Shown here: piece after piece, positions 36,991 through 44,784 of the stretch | Position numbering within the stretch: the stretch's first letter is position 1 | How the letters are laid out: the number at the start of each line of letters is the position of its first letter | Origin: Roseobacter sp. SK209-2-6 | Lineage (GTDB): Bacteria > Pseudomonadota > Alphaproteobacteria > Rhodobacterales > Rhodobacteraceae | NCBI RefSeq assembly: GCF_000169455.1 | Contig: NZ_AAYC01000006.1 | Coordinates: 202,096-266,095 of the forward strand | DNA: 64,000 bases | Direction of reading: 5' to 3' | The notes under the pieces: model-generated | The model's database searches: none | What the model was told of the DNA's origin: nothing | What the model saw: only the letters and a program-made list of their open reading frames with translations | Program-made: the position numbers and the translations under genes

Positions 36991-37043
36991 AAGACCGTTG
37001 CGTGCTGTTGCTGAGATAAGCGGCCAGGGTTCGGTAGTTACGC

Positions 37044-37673
37044 CTAGGGTTTGGGGGATGCCCCTGGTTTGGCTGGATTGAAGGCGGCGCGCGCGGCGGC
37101 TGCCTTATCACGACAAAAACAGCCTATGGCATGGTCATTGATCAACCCCATAGCCTGCATAAAAGCAAAAGCCGTCGTTGGCCCGACAAATTTCCAGCCC
37201 CGCTTTTTCAAGGCTTTGGAAAGCGCCACAGAGTCCGCGCTGGTGGAGGCGGTCTGGGGGGCAGGCAGATCCTCTGGTTTAGGTTCAAAGCTCCAGAAAA
37301 ACGCTGCCAGAGATCCAGCCTCTGCGCGCAACTCCTGTGCGCGGGCGGCATTGTTGATCACCGCCTCAATCTTGCCGCGATGGCGAATAATGCCTTTGTC
37401 CTGCAAGAGACGCTCAACATCGGCCTGTCCAAACTGTGCCATCTTGTCAAAGTCAAACCCTGCAAAGGCCGCGCGAAAATTCTCACGCTTGTCCAGAATG
37501 GTGCGCCAGCTGAGCCCTGATTGAAAACTCTCGAGGCAGATCTTTTCGAACAGACGAATATCGTCGCCCACCGGGTAGCCCCATTCCTCGTCATGGTAGC
37601 GCAAGAAGTCCGGCGCAGATGCGCTCCAGGCACAGCGCTGCATTTTATCATCAGCAACAAAGAGATTGGTCAT
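37044..37673 (-). CDS. tag: DNA-3-methyladenine glycosylase I
   Basis: 209-aa base-excision enzyme that removes 3-methyladenine. Its zinc-binding residues are visible: Cys14 (RCAW), His27 (YHDEEWG), and the C-terminal His and Cys of NDHAIGC. The segment SGLSWRTILDKRENFRAAF is the family's helix-hairpin region. It overlaps the YciI-like gene by 4 bp and ends a tetR-yciI-tag operon. DNA repair under control of a TetR regulator suggests induction by a reactive compound. Confidence 0.95.
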   Translation of the reverse strand: MTNLFVADDKMQRCAWSASAPDFLRYHDEEWGYPVGDDIRLFEKICLESFQSGLSWRTILDKRENFRAAFAGFDFDKMAQFGQADVERLLQDKGIIRHRGKIEAVINNAARAQELRAEAGSLAAFFWSFEPKPEDLPAPQTASTSADSVALSKALKKRGWKFVGPTTAFAFMQAMGLINDHAIGCFCRDKAAAARAAFNPAKPGASPKP

Positions 37674-37963
37674 GAGTTTTCCTTCAGGAAGGCCAGGCGA
37701 GGGTCTGTCAGTGAGGGTGAAAACTCTATGATCTCAGCGGCAACAACATCCTCTTGAACATAGGGGTCTAGAGCAACGCGTTTATCCAACGCTTCGCGAC
37801 TGCAGCCATTTGCAAGTATGGCCCCGCCTTGCCCTCGCTCGATCCGCCCGGCGGCGAGGAAGACACCATCCGAAAAACCATTTTGCAGCCAATCCTTGTG
37901 CGCATCCAGTATTTCCCCGGCACGTTCTTGGGCATTCGAAAATCTGAGAAAGATGGCGAACAT
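37670..37963 (-). CDS. YciI-family protein
   Basis: 97-aa protein starting MFAIFLRFSNAQERAGEILDAHKDWL; the ferredoxin-like YCII fold is supported by GRIERGQGGAILANG and the ALDPYVQEDVVAAEIIEF ending. The conserved His in DAHKDW and Asp in LDPY are where YciI proteins carry proposed catalytic residues. The start at 37963 is chosen over longer in-frame options. It overlaps tag by 4 bp and lies 11 nt after the TetR gene. Enzyme activity is unproven in most of the family. Confidence 0.9.
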   Translation of the reverse strand: MFAIFLRFSNAQERAGEILDAHKDWLQNGFSDGVFLAAGRIERGQGGAILANGCSREALDKRVALDPYVQEDVVAAEIIEFSPSLTDPRLAFLKENS

Positions 37964-37974
37964 TTTTGTTCCTT

Positions 37975-38550
37975 TTATAGTTGTTCGGGCAGATTGGACT
38001 GCAGCCAAGACTGCATCTGCTCAACTTCGAAGTTGATAAAATCTGGATCTTTGAAAGCCTGAGCAAGCGTAGCGACACCCTGGCTGCGGGCCAACAAGTG
38101 CATTGCCAAACCATTTGAGCGCTCACCGCATCCCAGCTCTTCAAACTGGCGACATAGCCAGCCGCGAAACAGAAGGAAGATGCTCGTTGCCTGATCCTGG
38201 GCCCCATGTCCGAGCTTAGTGAGCTCAGATACCAAAGTGCCAACTGGGCAACCGAACAGCGTGATCTTGCTCTGATTAGCGATCAGAATGTGGATGAAGC
38301 AAGTTATCCTTTCAACGGGGTCACTACCCTCCGCTTGCCAATCTGCCAGCATTGAGCATGTCTCGTTTTTGCGCCGGGCAATCACCGCCTCGAGAATCTC
38401 ATCCTTGGTCCGGAAATGATAGTAAAAATTACCACGCGAGATGCCGACTTCACTGGCAATATCCGCGAAAGAAGTGGCTTCGAACCCGCGCTCGTAGAAC
38501 AGCTGCTTCGCGGCTTCTGCAATCCGGTCTTTAGTGGTTTCCTGCTTCAT
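37975..38550 (-). CDS. TetR/AcrR-family regulator
   Basis: 191 aa. The N-terminal HTH is at residues 8-55 (FADIASEVGISRGNFYYHFRTKDEILEAV). The effector half contains FGCPVGTLVSELTKLG, a wording shared with NemR/LmrA-like TetR proteins whose cysteines can sense electrophiles; Cys appears several times here. Two matched palindromes lie 20-61 bp upstream of the start, so it most likely represses itself and the yciI-tag genes. The inducer is unknown; electrophiles are a guess from the sequence type and the DNA repair gene downstream. Confidence 0.9.
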   Translation of the reverse strand: MKQETTKDRIAEAAKQLFYERGFEATSFADIASEVGISRGNFYYHFRTKDEILEAVIARRKNETCSMLADWQAEGSDPVERITCFIHILIANQSKITLFGCPVGTLVSELTKLGHGAQDQATSIFLLFRGWLCRQFEELGCGERSNGLAMHLLARSQGVATLAQAFKDPDFINFEVEQMQSWLQSNLPEQL

Positions 38551-38570
38551 TTCATCATTGCACCAATATC

Positions 38571-38586
38571 TAGGACGGTTGACCTA
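38571..38586. promoter_or_regulatory. TetR operator, proximal copy
   Basis: TAGGACGGTTGACCTA, an imperfect palindrome of form TAGGnC-N4-GnCCTA. It has a matching copy 25 bp further upstream. It lies just before the TetR-family gene and resembles the TAGACC/GGTCTA sites of NemR-like repressors. Confidence 0.7.
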
Positions 38587-38595
38587 AACCTTCAT

Positions 38596-38611
38596 TAGGG
38601 CAGTCGTCCTA
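38596..38611. promoter_or_regulatory. TetR operator, distal copy
   Basis: TAGGGCAGTCGTCCTA, same palindromic frame TAGGnC-N4-GnCCTA as the copy at 38571; the outer TTAGG/CCTAA is perfect. The centre-to-centre distance of 25 bp puts the two sites at about 2.4 helical turns. Confidence 0.7.
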
Positions 38612-38661
38612 AAATTGCAACTCCAAATCCAAACCACAGCATTTCAGGACCCTATCTTCCT

Positions 38662-39126
38662 TCAGCGTTTCTGTTCGAAAAAAACCTTCAGCAGCTCGGC
38701 AGCCTCGCGCTCAGAAATCCCCTCATAGACCTCGGGCACATGATGCGCTTGGGGATGGGAGAAGACGCAGGCCCCATGGGCTACCCCGCCAGATTTCGGA
38801 TCAGAGGCGCCGTAGTAGATCCGCGAAATTCGCGCCGCAGCCAGTGCCGCAGCACACATGGCGCAGGGCTCCAGAGTGACATAGAGATCGTAGCCCATAA
38901 GTCGCTCTGACCCTATCGCCTTGCATCCCTCTCGCAAGACCAGGATTTCGGCATGCGCGGTGGGGTCATTGAGTTCCCGGGTCCGGTTGCCCGCACGGGC
39001 AACTACATCTCCCTTTGAGTTGATCAAAACCGCCCCGACAGGCACTTCTCCGCGCCGAGCTGCCGCTCTCGCCTCATCCAAAGCGAGGTTCATATAAGAT
39101 TTGAATGAGGGGCCAGACTGTTTCAT
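38662..39126 (-). CDS. tadA: tRNA-specific adenosine deaminase
   Basis: 154-aa zinc deaminase that makes inosine at the wobble position of tRNA-Arg(ACG). The zinc site is His58-Ala-Glu60 (TAHAEILVL) with Cys88 and Cys91 (EPCAMC). The [17 protein letters not shown] segment is typical of TadA. The ATG at 39126 is chosen; the longer frame reads non-conserved residues. It is divergent from rluB with 62 bp between the starts. Confidence 0.94.
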   Translation of the reverse strand: MKQSGPSFKSYMNLALDEARAAARRGEVPVGAVLINSKGDVVARAGNRTRELNDPTAHAEILVLREGCKAIGSERLMGYDLYVTLEPCAMCAAALAAARISRIYYGASDPKSGGVAHGACVFSHPQAHHVPEVYEGISEREAAELLKVFFEQKR

Positions 39127-39188
39127 CCCTCTTACCTGCCTTGGAATGGGTGCTTTCGCAAGGCGGTGGAATGCTCTATGTCGCAGGG

Positions 39189-40274
39189 ATGAGCAAATCA
39201 CCCCGCCCCCCACAGAACCGCACCCGAAACCACTCCAAAGGCCAACCGGAGGGTCGCCCAGCTGCTGGTAAGACCACCAAGCCAGCCAAAAGTGCTGCCA
39301 GGGCCAAAAGCAACGACAAGGTAGATCATCCGCCGTCGACCGGCGACCGGATTGCCAAGGTCTTGTCTCGGGCAGGTGTCGCATCCCGCCGAGAAGCAGA
39401 GCGGATGATTGCCGAGGGCCGAATTTCCGTCAACGGGACCGTAATTGATAGCCCCGCCCTCAACGTGACCGGGCAGGAACGGATCCTGGTTGATGGTGCT
39501 CCCCTGCCCCAGGCGGAGGCACCGCGGCTTTGGCTCTATCATAAGCCCTCTGGACTGGTGACAACCAATCGGGATGAAAAGGGGCGCAAGACGATCTTTG
39601 ACGATCTTCCAGAGACCCTGCCCCGCGTCATGACCGTGGGACGGCTTGACCTGAACTCCGAAGGTCTTTTGCTGCTGACCAATGATGGTGGCATCAAGCG
39701 TAAGCTGGAACTGCCCTCGACCGGATGGCTGCGCCGCTATCGGGTCCGCATCAATGGCCGCCCCAAGGAGGAGGATTTTGCCCCACTGCGCAAAGGCCTG
39801 GTGATCGATGGGGAACGTTTTCAGCCGATGATCGTGGATCTGGATCGTCAGCAAGGCGCCAATGCCTGGCTGACCGTCGGCTTGCGCGAAGGCAAGAACC
39901 GGGAAATCCGCCGCGCGATGGAGGACATCGGTTATAATGTGAACCGTCTATTGCGCGTCTCTTATGGACCTTTCCAGCTGGGCGACCTGAAACCGGGTGA
40001 GGTTGAGGAACTCAGACCTCGGGTTTTGCGCGATCAGCTGGGCCTGGAAGCGGAAACCGAAGAGAGCACGCCAAAACCGCGCGCCCAGCGCAGCCGTGGC
40101 CCTGCCCCATCAAAAGGCAAGAGCGATGCTGTGCGTGCGGGCGCCAAACCGGGCCGGGGTAAACCTCTTGCCTCTCGCAACTCAAGTGAGGGAGCGGCAA
40201 AAGCGGGCGGCAAGCCGCGCCAGGGGCAAAGCCGTAAAAAACCTAGCCCAATCGGCAAAAATCCCCGCCGCTGA
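39189..40274 (+). CDS. rluB: Ribosomal large subunit pseudouridine synthase B-type
   Basis: 361-aa RsuA/RluB-family enzyme that makes a pseudouridine in 23S rRNA. A lysine/proline-rich N-terminus (about 55 residues) precedes an S4 domain ([29 protein letters not shown]). The catalytic domain follows, with the Asp in [17 protein letters not shown], and then a basic low-complexity tail of about 75 residues. Basic extensions are common in alphaproteobacterial members and probably bind RNA. The start at 39189 is chosen over an upstream frame that would overlap tadA. Confidence 0.93.
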   Translation: MSKSPRPPQNRTRNHSKGQPEGRPAAGKTTKPAKSAARAKSNDKVDHPPSTGDRIAKVLSRAGVASRREAERMIAEGRISVNGTVIDSPALNVTGQERILVDGAPLPQAEAPRLWLYHKPSGLVTTNRDEKGRKTIFDDLPETLPRVMTVGRLDLNSEGLLLLTNDGGIKRKLELPSTGWLRRYRVRINGRPKEEDFAPLRKGLVIDGERFQPMIVDLDRQQGANAWLTVGLREGKNREIRRAMEDIGYNVNRLLRVSYGPFQLGDLKPGEVEELRPRVLRDQLGLEAETEESTPKPRAQRSRGPAPSKGKSDAVRAGAKPGRGKPLASRNSSEGAAKAGGKPRQGQSRKKPSPIGKNPRR

Positions 40275-40359
40275 GGCACTTCTACCAGACTTCCCCCTAG
40301 CAAGGGGCCGCAGCTTCCCCTAGATTTTGAAGGATAGTAAATCCCTAGGGGGGAACAGC

Positions 40360-40434
40360 GTGCAGAAAGTAGCCTTTGCGGCTTTGCTCATCCTGATGCT
40401 TGGACTTAGCACGGGTTGGATTGTGGGGGTCTGA
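40360..40434 (+). CDS. 24-aa hydrophobic leader or membrane peptide ahead of xpaC
   Basis: A GTG-initiated frame after an AGGGGGGAA box encodes MQKVAFAALLILMLGLSTGW plus four residues, one membrane span. Its stop lies 4 nt before the likely TTG start of xpaC, so translation of the two may be coupled. It may be a real small membrane protein or only a device to bring ribosomes to the weak xpaC start. The family is not recognised. Confidence 0.45.
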   Translation: MQKVAFAALLILMLGLSTGWIVGV

Positions 40435-40438
40435 GGAT

Positions 40439-41353
40439 TTGGCAAAGAAATTTGGCGGCAAATACAGCCCCTCAGGCAGCAATGCCCCTTTAGAGGGATC
40501 TAAAGGCACGCCATCTCCATCGCAGGTGCAGCCGTTGCGAAACAGCTCGGTTGATCCCATTGGTCTGCGCTCAAACCTGATGTTTTTGCCCGGCGCGCTC
40601 ATGCTGCTCTTCTCCCTCACGAGTGGGGCCTCGGGATTGGCACTCGGACTGGGCGCTGCGGCGCTGTGGACCGGTGCGGCCTACCTTCTGCGTGAAGGCC
40701 TGCGAGCCAAGGCAGCGTTTGATGCCCGTCGCGTGGCCCGCAAACCTGCTCTCCCGCGCAAGATCCTGGCGGCTGTTCTGACCGGTGCTGGCGCCGGACT
40801 TGCTGCCTGGAAGGCGGAACCAGGTCTAGCCATCGCGGCGATCTACGGCCTGGCGGCAATGGGGCTGCATCTGGCGGCCTTTGGCCTGGACCCCCTGCAG
40901 GACAAGGGAACTGAGGGAGTTGACGATTACCAACAGGCCCGTGTCGCCCGCGCGGTGGAAGAGGCAGAGTTCTCGCTGGACGCGATGACGGATGCGGTGC
41001 TGCGCGCCCGTGACCGCGATGTAGAGCTGCGCGTTGAACAATTTCAGGCCGTGGCCCGCGATCTGTTCCGCACGGTTGAGGAAGACCCCCGCGATCTGAC
41101 CGCCGCCAGGAAGTACCTGACGGTCTATTTGCAGGGGGCCAAAGACGCCACGGTGAAATTTGCCGATATCTACAGCCGCTCTCAGGATGCAACAGCTCGC
41201 GCCGACTATCTGGCGCTGCTGCAGGACCTCGAGGAAAACTTTGCCGCCAGAACTCGCAAGATGCTGCTGGAAGACCGCAGCGATCTCACCATTGAAATTG
41301 ATGTGCTTCGCGACCGTTTGCAGCGCGAAGGGGTCCAGATGGACCGCAGTTAA
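40439..41353 (+). CDS. XpaC-like (5-bromo-4-chloroindolyl phosphate hydrolysis) membrane protein
   Basis: 304 aa. After a polar N-terminus (AKKFGGKYSPSGSNAPLEGS), four hydrophobic segments lie between residues about 45 and 145. A cytoplasmic helical domain rich in charged residues follows (VARAVEEAEFSLDAMTDAVLRARDRDVELRVEQFQAV in parts, then YLTVYLQGAKDATVKFADIYSRSQD). This fits the XpaC family, commonly linked to telA. The start is probably TTG at 40439, as the frame before it reads into the small peptide's region. It is the first large gene of the xpaC-telA-DUF2927-SPFH-zinc ribbon cluster. Confidence 0.8.
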   Translation: MAKKFGGKYSPSGSNAPLEGSKGTPSPSQVQPLRNSSVDPIGLRSNLMFLPGALMLLFSLTSGASGLALGLGAAALWTGAAYLLREGLRAKAAFDARRVARKPALPRKILAAVLTGAGAGLAAWKAEPGLAIAAIYGLAAMGLHLAAFGLDPLQDKGTEGVDDYQQARVARAVEEAEFSLDAMTDAVLRARDRDVELRVEQFQAVARDLFRTVEEDPRDLTAARKYLTVYLQGAKDATVKFADIYSRSQDATARADYLALLQDLEENFAARTRKMLLEDRSDLTIEIDVLRDRLQREGVQMDRS

Positions 41354-41373
41354 AACAGACAGGGGAAGTGCCA

Positions 41374-42564
41374 ATGTCCGAGACTATTCAGAAGAAAGCC
41401 GTCGAAGCGGAAACACTGGTTGTGGAAGTTGTTGAAAACAAACTAGCCGAACCCGTTGAAGCTATCGCCCCCCTGGATCAGGCTGACGGTGAAGTAAGCG
41501 TTGCGATCAAAAGCCGAATGGGCGAGCTAGACATGCGCGACAGCAACTCCATCATCGGTTTTGGATCGGCTGCCCAGGCGGAGCTGCAAACCATCAGCCA
41601 GGCGATGCTGGCGGATGTACGCAACAAGGATGTCGGCCCTGCAGGCGATTCCCTGCGCAATATCGTGACCACAATCCGCGGCTTTTCGGTAAGTGAGCTG
41701 GATGTGCGCCGCAAGCCGACCTTTTGGGAACGCCTGCTTGGACGCGCAGCCCCTTTCGCCAAATTCACCGCTCGCTTTGAAAGCATCCAGGGACAGATCG
41801 ATAAGATCACCGATGACCTTCTAGGCCATGAGCATACGCTGCTGAAAGACATCAAATCTCTCGACCTGCTCTATGAAAAGACGCTGAATTTCTATGATGA
41901 GCTGGCGCTCTATATAGCGGCGGGCGAGGCCAAACTGGCGGAGCTGGACGCAAAAGACATCCCCGAGATGGAGGCCGCAGTCGCGGCAGCCCCAGAGGCC
42001 GATCAGGTCATGCGCGCCCAGGAGTTGCGCGACATGCGGGCCGCACGGGATGACCTGGAGCGCCGGGTGCACGACCTGAAACTGACTCGCCAGGTGACCA
42101 TGCAATCCCTGCCATCCATTCGCCTGGTTCAGGAGAATGACAAATCGCTTGTGGCAAAAATCAACTCAACTCTGGTCAACACAGTACCGCTTTGGGAGAC
42201 CCAGCTGGCACAGGCGGTCACCATTCAGCGCTCCGCCGAGGCAGCCTCTGCCGTGCGTGACGCCAATGACCTGACAAACGAGCTTTTGACCTCAAATGCC
42301 GCCAACCTGCGCCAGAGCAACAAGATGATCCGCGAAGAAATGGAACGTGGTGTCTTTGACATCGAAGCGGTGAAACAGGCCAATGCGGATCTGATCGGCA
42401 CCATTCAGGAAAGCCTGCAAATCGCAGATGAGGGCAAAGCAAAACGCGCCGCAGCCGAAGAGGACCTGAAGAAGATGGAAGGCGAGCTGCGCGACACGCT
42501 TGCAGCAGCAAAGGCGCGGCGAGATGGCGTTGGCGACAACGCCGGCACCTCTGTCCCTGTGTAA
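41374..42564 (+). CDS. telA: TelA-family (toxic anion resistance) protein
   Basis: 396-aa, almost entirely helical cytoplasmic protein. The TelA core is recognisable in FWERLLGRAAPFAKFTARFESIQGQIDKITDDLLGHEHTLLKDIKSLDLLYEKTLNFYDELALYIAAGEAKL (read in parts) and the later ESQLAQAVTIQRSAEA-like region. Members were named for tellurite resistance and are tied to Ter-type and envelope stress responses. It begins 20 bp after xpaC, with AGGGGAAG before the ATG at 41374. Tellurite resistance itself should not be assumed. Confidence 0.9.
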   Translation: MSETIQKKAVEAETLVVEVVENKLAEPVEAIAPLDQADGEVSVAIKSRMGELDMRDSNSIIGFGSAAQAELQTISQAMLADVRNKDVGPAGDSLRNIVTTIRGFSVSELDVRRKPTFWERLLGRAAPFAKFTARFESIQGQIDKITDDLLGHEHTLLKDIKSLDLLYEKTLNFYDELALYIAAGEAKLAELDAKDIPEMEAAVAAAPEADQVMRAQELRDMRAARDDLERRVHDLKLTRQVTMQSLPSIRLVQENDKSLVAKINSTLVNTVPLWETQLAQAVTIQRSAEAASAVRDANDLTNELLTSNAANLRQSNKMIREEMERGVFDIEAVKQANADLIGTIQESLQIADEGKAKRAAAEEDLKKMEGELRDTLAAAKARRDGVGDNAGTSVPV

Positions 42565-42586
42565 CGGCGAAAGAGACCGCACCCCC

Positions 42587-43525
42587 ATGCCCGTTTTTCG
42601 CATAAGGCCCCTGGCTGTCGCCGTGACCTGTCTCGCTGGCCTCGCAGCCTGCCTGCCTGCGGGGCAAAGGGTCTCGCTGATACCGGAAGACCGGCCAGCG
42701 ACCCTGGCGCCAGCCACCTATACGCCTTCAGCGGAAAGTGCGGAATTGCGGAACTACTATCGCGTGTTGCAGCAAGATCTCTTGACCCGGGGTCTTCTGC
42801 GCACCGATGGAGGTGGTCCCGAGACCCCCTATGATGCGGAAGACCTGGCCGAGCGTTTTGAAGAACTCGCCTTTTACTACGAATATGCGGGGCGCGGCGG
42901 CAATCGGCTAGCTGGGGGGCTCAGCCGCTGGTCTGGCCCTGTGCGAGTGGTGGCCGATTTCGGCCCTTCCGTATCGGAAGCCCAGCAGCTGCGCGACAGT
43001 GCGGTTTTGGAACGGTTCACCGACCGGCTCGCACGGGTGACGGGCCATCCCGTTTCCAACCAGTCCAGACGTGGAAATTTCCATGTGATCTTTGCCAGTG
43101 CCGATGACCGGGCCTATGTCGCCGAGAAGGTCCGGGACCTCTTGCCGGATCTGAGTGAGGCGGATCTGAGGCTCTTTGTCGACCCTCCACGCACGCATTA
43201 TTGTTTTGTGCTGGCAGGCGGGCCGCCTTCGGCACCTTTTGACTATATTAGCGGTGTTGCCCTGATCCGCGCGGAACACCCGGACCTGGTGCGTGACAGC
43301 TGCATTCACGAAGAGGTCTCGCAGGGGCTTGGGCTGTTGAATGACAGCCCCCGCGCGCGACCCTCCATTTTTAATGACGATGATGAATTTGCCTATCTGA
43401 CAAGTCATGACGAGAAGCTGCTACAGATCCTCTATGACAAGAGGCTGCGAACCGGGATGAGCGCAGAAGAAGCGCGCCCGCTGGTTCGTATCATCGCACG
43501 GGAAGTAATGGGACAGCCGCTTTAG
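42587..43525 (+). CDS. DUF2927 lipoprotein
   Basis: 312-aa predicted lipoprotein: lipobox LAAC with Cys22 after a hydrophobic N-terminus (FRIRPLAVAVTCLAGLAAC). The C-terminal half reads like DUF2927: HYCFVLAGGPPSAPFDYISGVALIRAEHPDLVRDSCIHEEVSQGLGLLNDS, with ARPSIFNDDDEFAYLTSHDEKLL after it. The CIHEE segment suggests a metalloprotease-like site (His-Glu-Glu), but activity is unproven. It begins 22 bp after telA and so is likely co-transcribed. It is the only predicted secreted member of the cluster. Confidence 0.85.
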   Translation: MPVFRIRPLAVAVTCLAGLAACLPAGQRVSLIPEDRPATLAPATYTPSAESAELRNYYRVLQQDLLTRGLLRTDGGGPETPYDAEDLAERFEELAFYYEYAGRGGNRLAGGLSRWSGPVRVVADFGPSVSEAQQLRDSAVLERFTDRLARVTGHPVSNQSRRGNFHVIFASADDRAYVAEKVRDLLPDLSEADLRLFVDPPRTHYCFVLAGGPPSAPFDYISGVALIRAEHPDLVRDSCIHEEVSQGLGLLNDSPRARPSIFNDDDEFAYLTSHDEKLLQILYDKRLRTGMSAEEARPLVRIIAREVMGQPL

Positions 43526-43559
43526 GCTGTCCAACGACGAAGAGAAAAGGACCTGAAAC

Positions 43560-44750
43560 ATGGGCATATTCGACTTTCTCAAAGGGGAATTCATCGACGT
43601 CATCCATTGGACCGATGATACCCGCGATACAATGGTCTGGCGGTTTGAGCGTGAAGGCCATGAGATCAAATACGGCGCCAAGCTGACAGTACGCGAAGGC
43701 CAGGCGGCGGTTTTTGTGCATGAGGGGCAGTTGGCGGATGTCTTCACCCCGGGTCTCTACATGCTTGAGACCAACAACATGCCGATCATGACAACCCTGC
43801 AGCACTGGGACCACGGGTTCCAGTCGCCGTTCAAGTCAGAGGTCTACTATGTAAACACCACCCGTTTTAACGACCTGAAGTGGGGGACTAAGAACCCGAT
43901 CATGTGCCGCGATCCGGAGTTCGGCCCCGTCCGGTTGCGCGCCTTTGGCAGCTATTCGATCAGGGTTGTGGATGCGGCACGCTTTCTCACTGAGATTGTT
44001 GGCACCGATGGTGAATTCACCATGGACGAGATCTCTTTCCAGATCCGCAATATCATCGTGCAGGAGTTTTCGCGCGCGGTTGCCGGATCTGGTATTCCGG
44101 TGCTGGATATGGCGGCAAACACCGCTGATCTGGGCAAGCTCGTTGCCGCTGAAATCGCACCCGTGATTGCGGAATACGGCCTCTCTATTCCAGAGCTCTA
44201 TATCGAGAATATCTCCCTGCCGCCGGCGGTCGAACAGGCGATGGACAAGCGTACCCAGATGGGCATTGTCGGCGACCTGGGTCGCTATACACAGTTTGCC
44301 GCAGCGGAAGCCATGGAAGCCGCCGCCAAGACCCCAAACAGTGGTATGGGCGCAGGCCTGGGCATGGGAATGGGCATGGCTATGGCTCAGCAGATGGGAA
44401 CTGCGATGCAACCCGGTGCAGCGGGTCACGCGGCAGGTCCCTGGGGCGCCCGTCCCGCACCCGCTGCTGCCGCAACCGCTCCGCAGGCTACCGCGCCGCA
44501 AGCGGCTCCTGTCGCCCCCCCACCTCCACCAGTGGAACATGTCTGGCACACCGCCGTAAATGGCCAGACCCAAGGCCCCTTCTCAAAGGCGCGCATGGGA
44601 CGCATGGCGCAAGAAGGCGATTTGACACGCGAAACCCTGGTCTGGACGCCCGGTCAGGATGGCTGGAAACCCGCAGGGGATGTGGCCGAACTGGCGCAGC
44701 TCTTTACCATTCTTCCGCCCCCACCGCCGCCGCCGCCACCCGCGCCCTAA
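43560..44750 (+). CDS. SPFH-domain protein with C-terminal GYF_2 domain (YdjI-like)
   Basis: 396 aa. Residues 1-260 form an SPFH (band-7/flotillin-like) domain of the 'virion core protein' type: MGIFDFLKGEFIDVIHWTD, KLTVREGQAAVFVHEGQLADVFTPG and LYIENISLPPAVEQAMDKRTQMG. A Gly/Met and Ala/Pro-rich linker leads to a GYF_2 domain (VWHTAVNGQTQGPFSKARMGRMAQEGDL) and a polyproline tail. Homologues such as B. subtilis YdjI tether PspA to the membrane. It lies 34 bp after the DUF2927 gene, with AAAGGA before the ATG, and precedes a zinc-ribbon membrane protein. Confidence 0.9.
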   Translation: MGIFDFLKGEFIDVIHWTDDTRDTMVWRFEREGHEIKYGAKLTVREGQAAVFVHEGQLADVFTPGLYMLETNNMPIMTTLQHWDHGFQSPFKSEVYYVNTTRFNDLKWGTKNPIMCRDPEFGPVRLRAFGSYSIRVVDAARFLTEIVGTDGEFTMDEISFQIRNIIVQEFSRAVAGSGIPVLDMAANTADLGKLVAAEIAPVIAEYGLSIPELYIENISLPPAVEQAMDKRTQMGIVGDLGRYTQFAAAEAMEAAAKTPNSGMGAGLGMGMGMAMAQQMGTAMQPGAAGHAAGPWGARPAPAAAATAPQATAPQAAPVAPPPPPVEHVWHTAVNGQTQGPFSKARMGRMAQEGDLTRETLVWTPGQDGWKPAGDVAELAQLFTILPPPPPPPPPAP

Positions 44751-44784
44751 TTCTCACCACCACCTAGCCTGCCATCTCCACTGG

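Noticed and set aside
36908..37111. 67-codon minus-strand frame over the three-hairpin region
   Set aside because: It is made mostly of inverted repeats and overlaps the end of tag; no protein signature.
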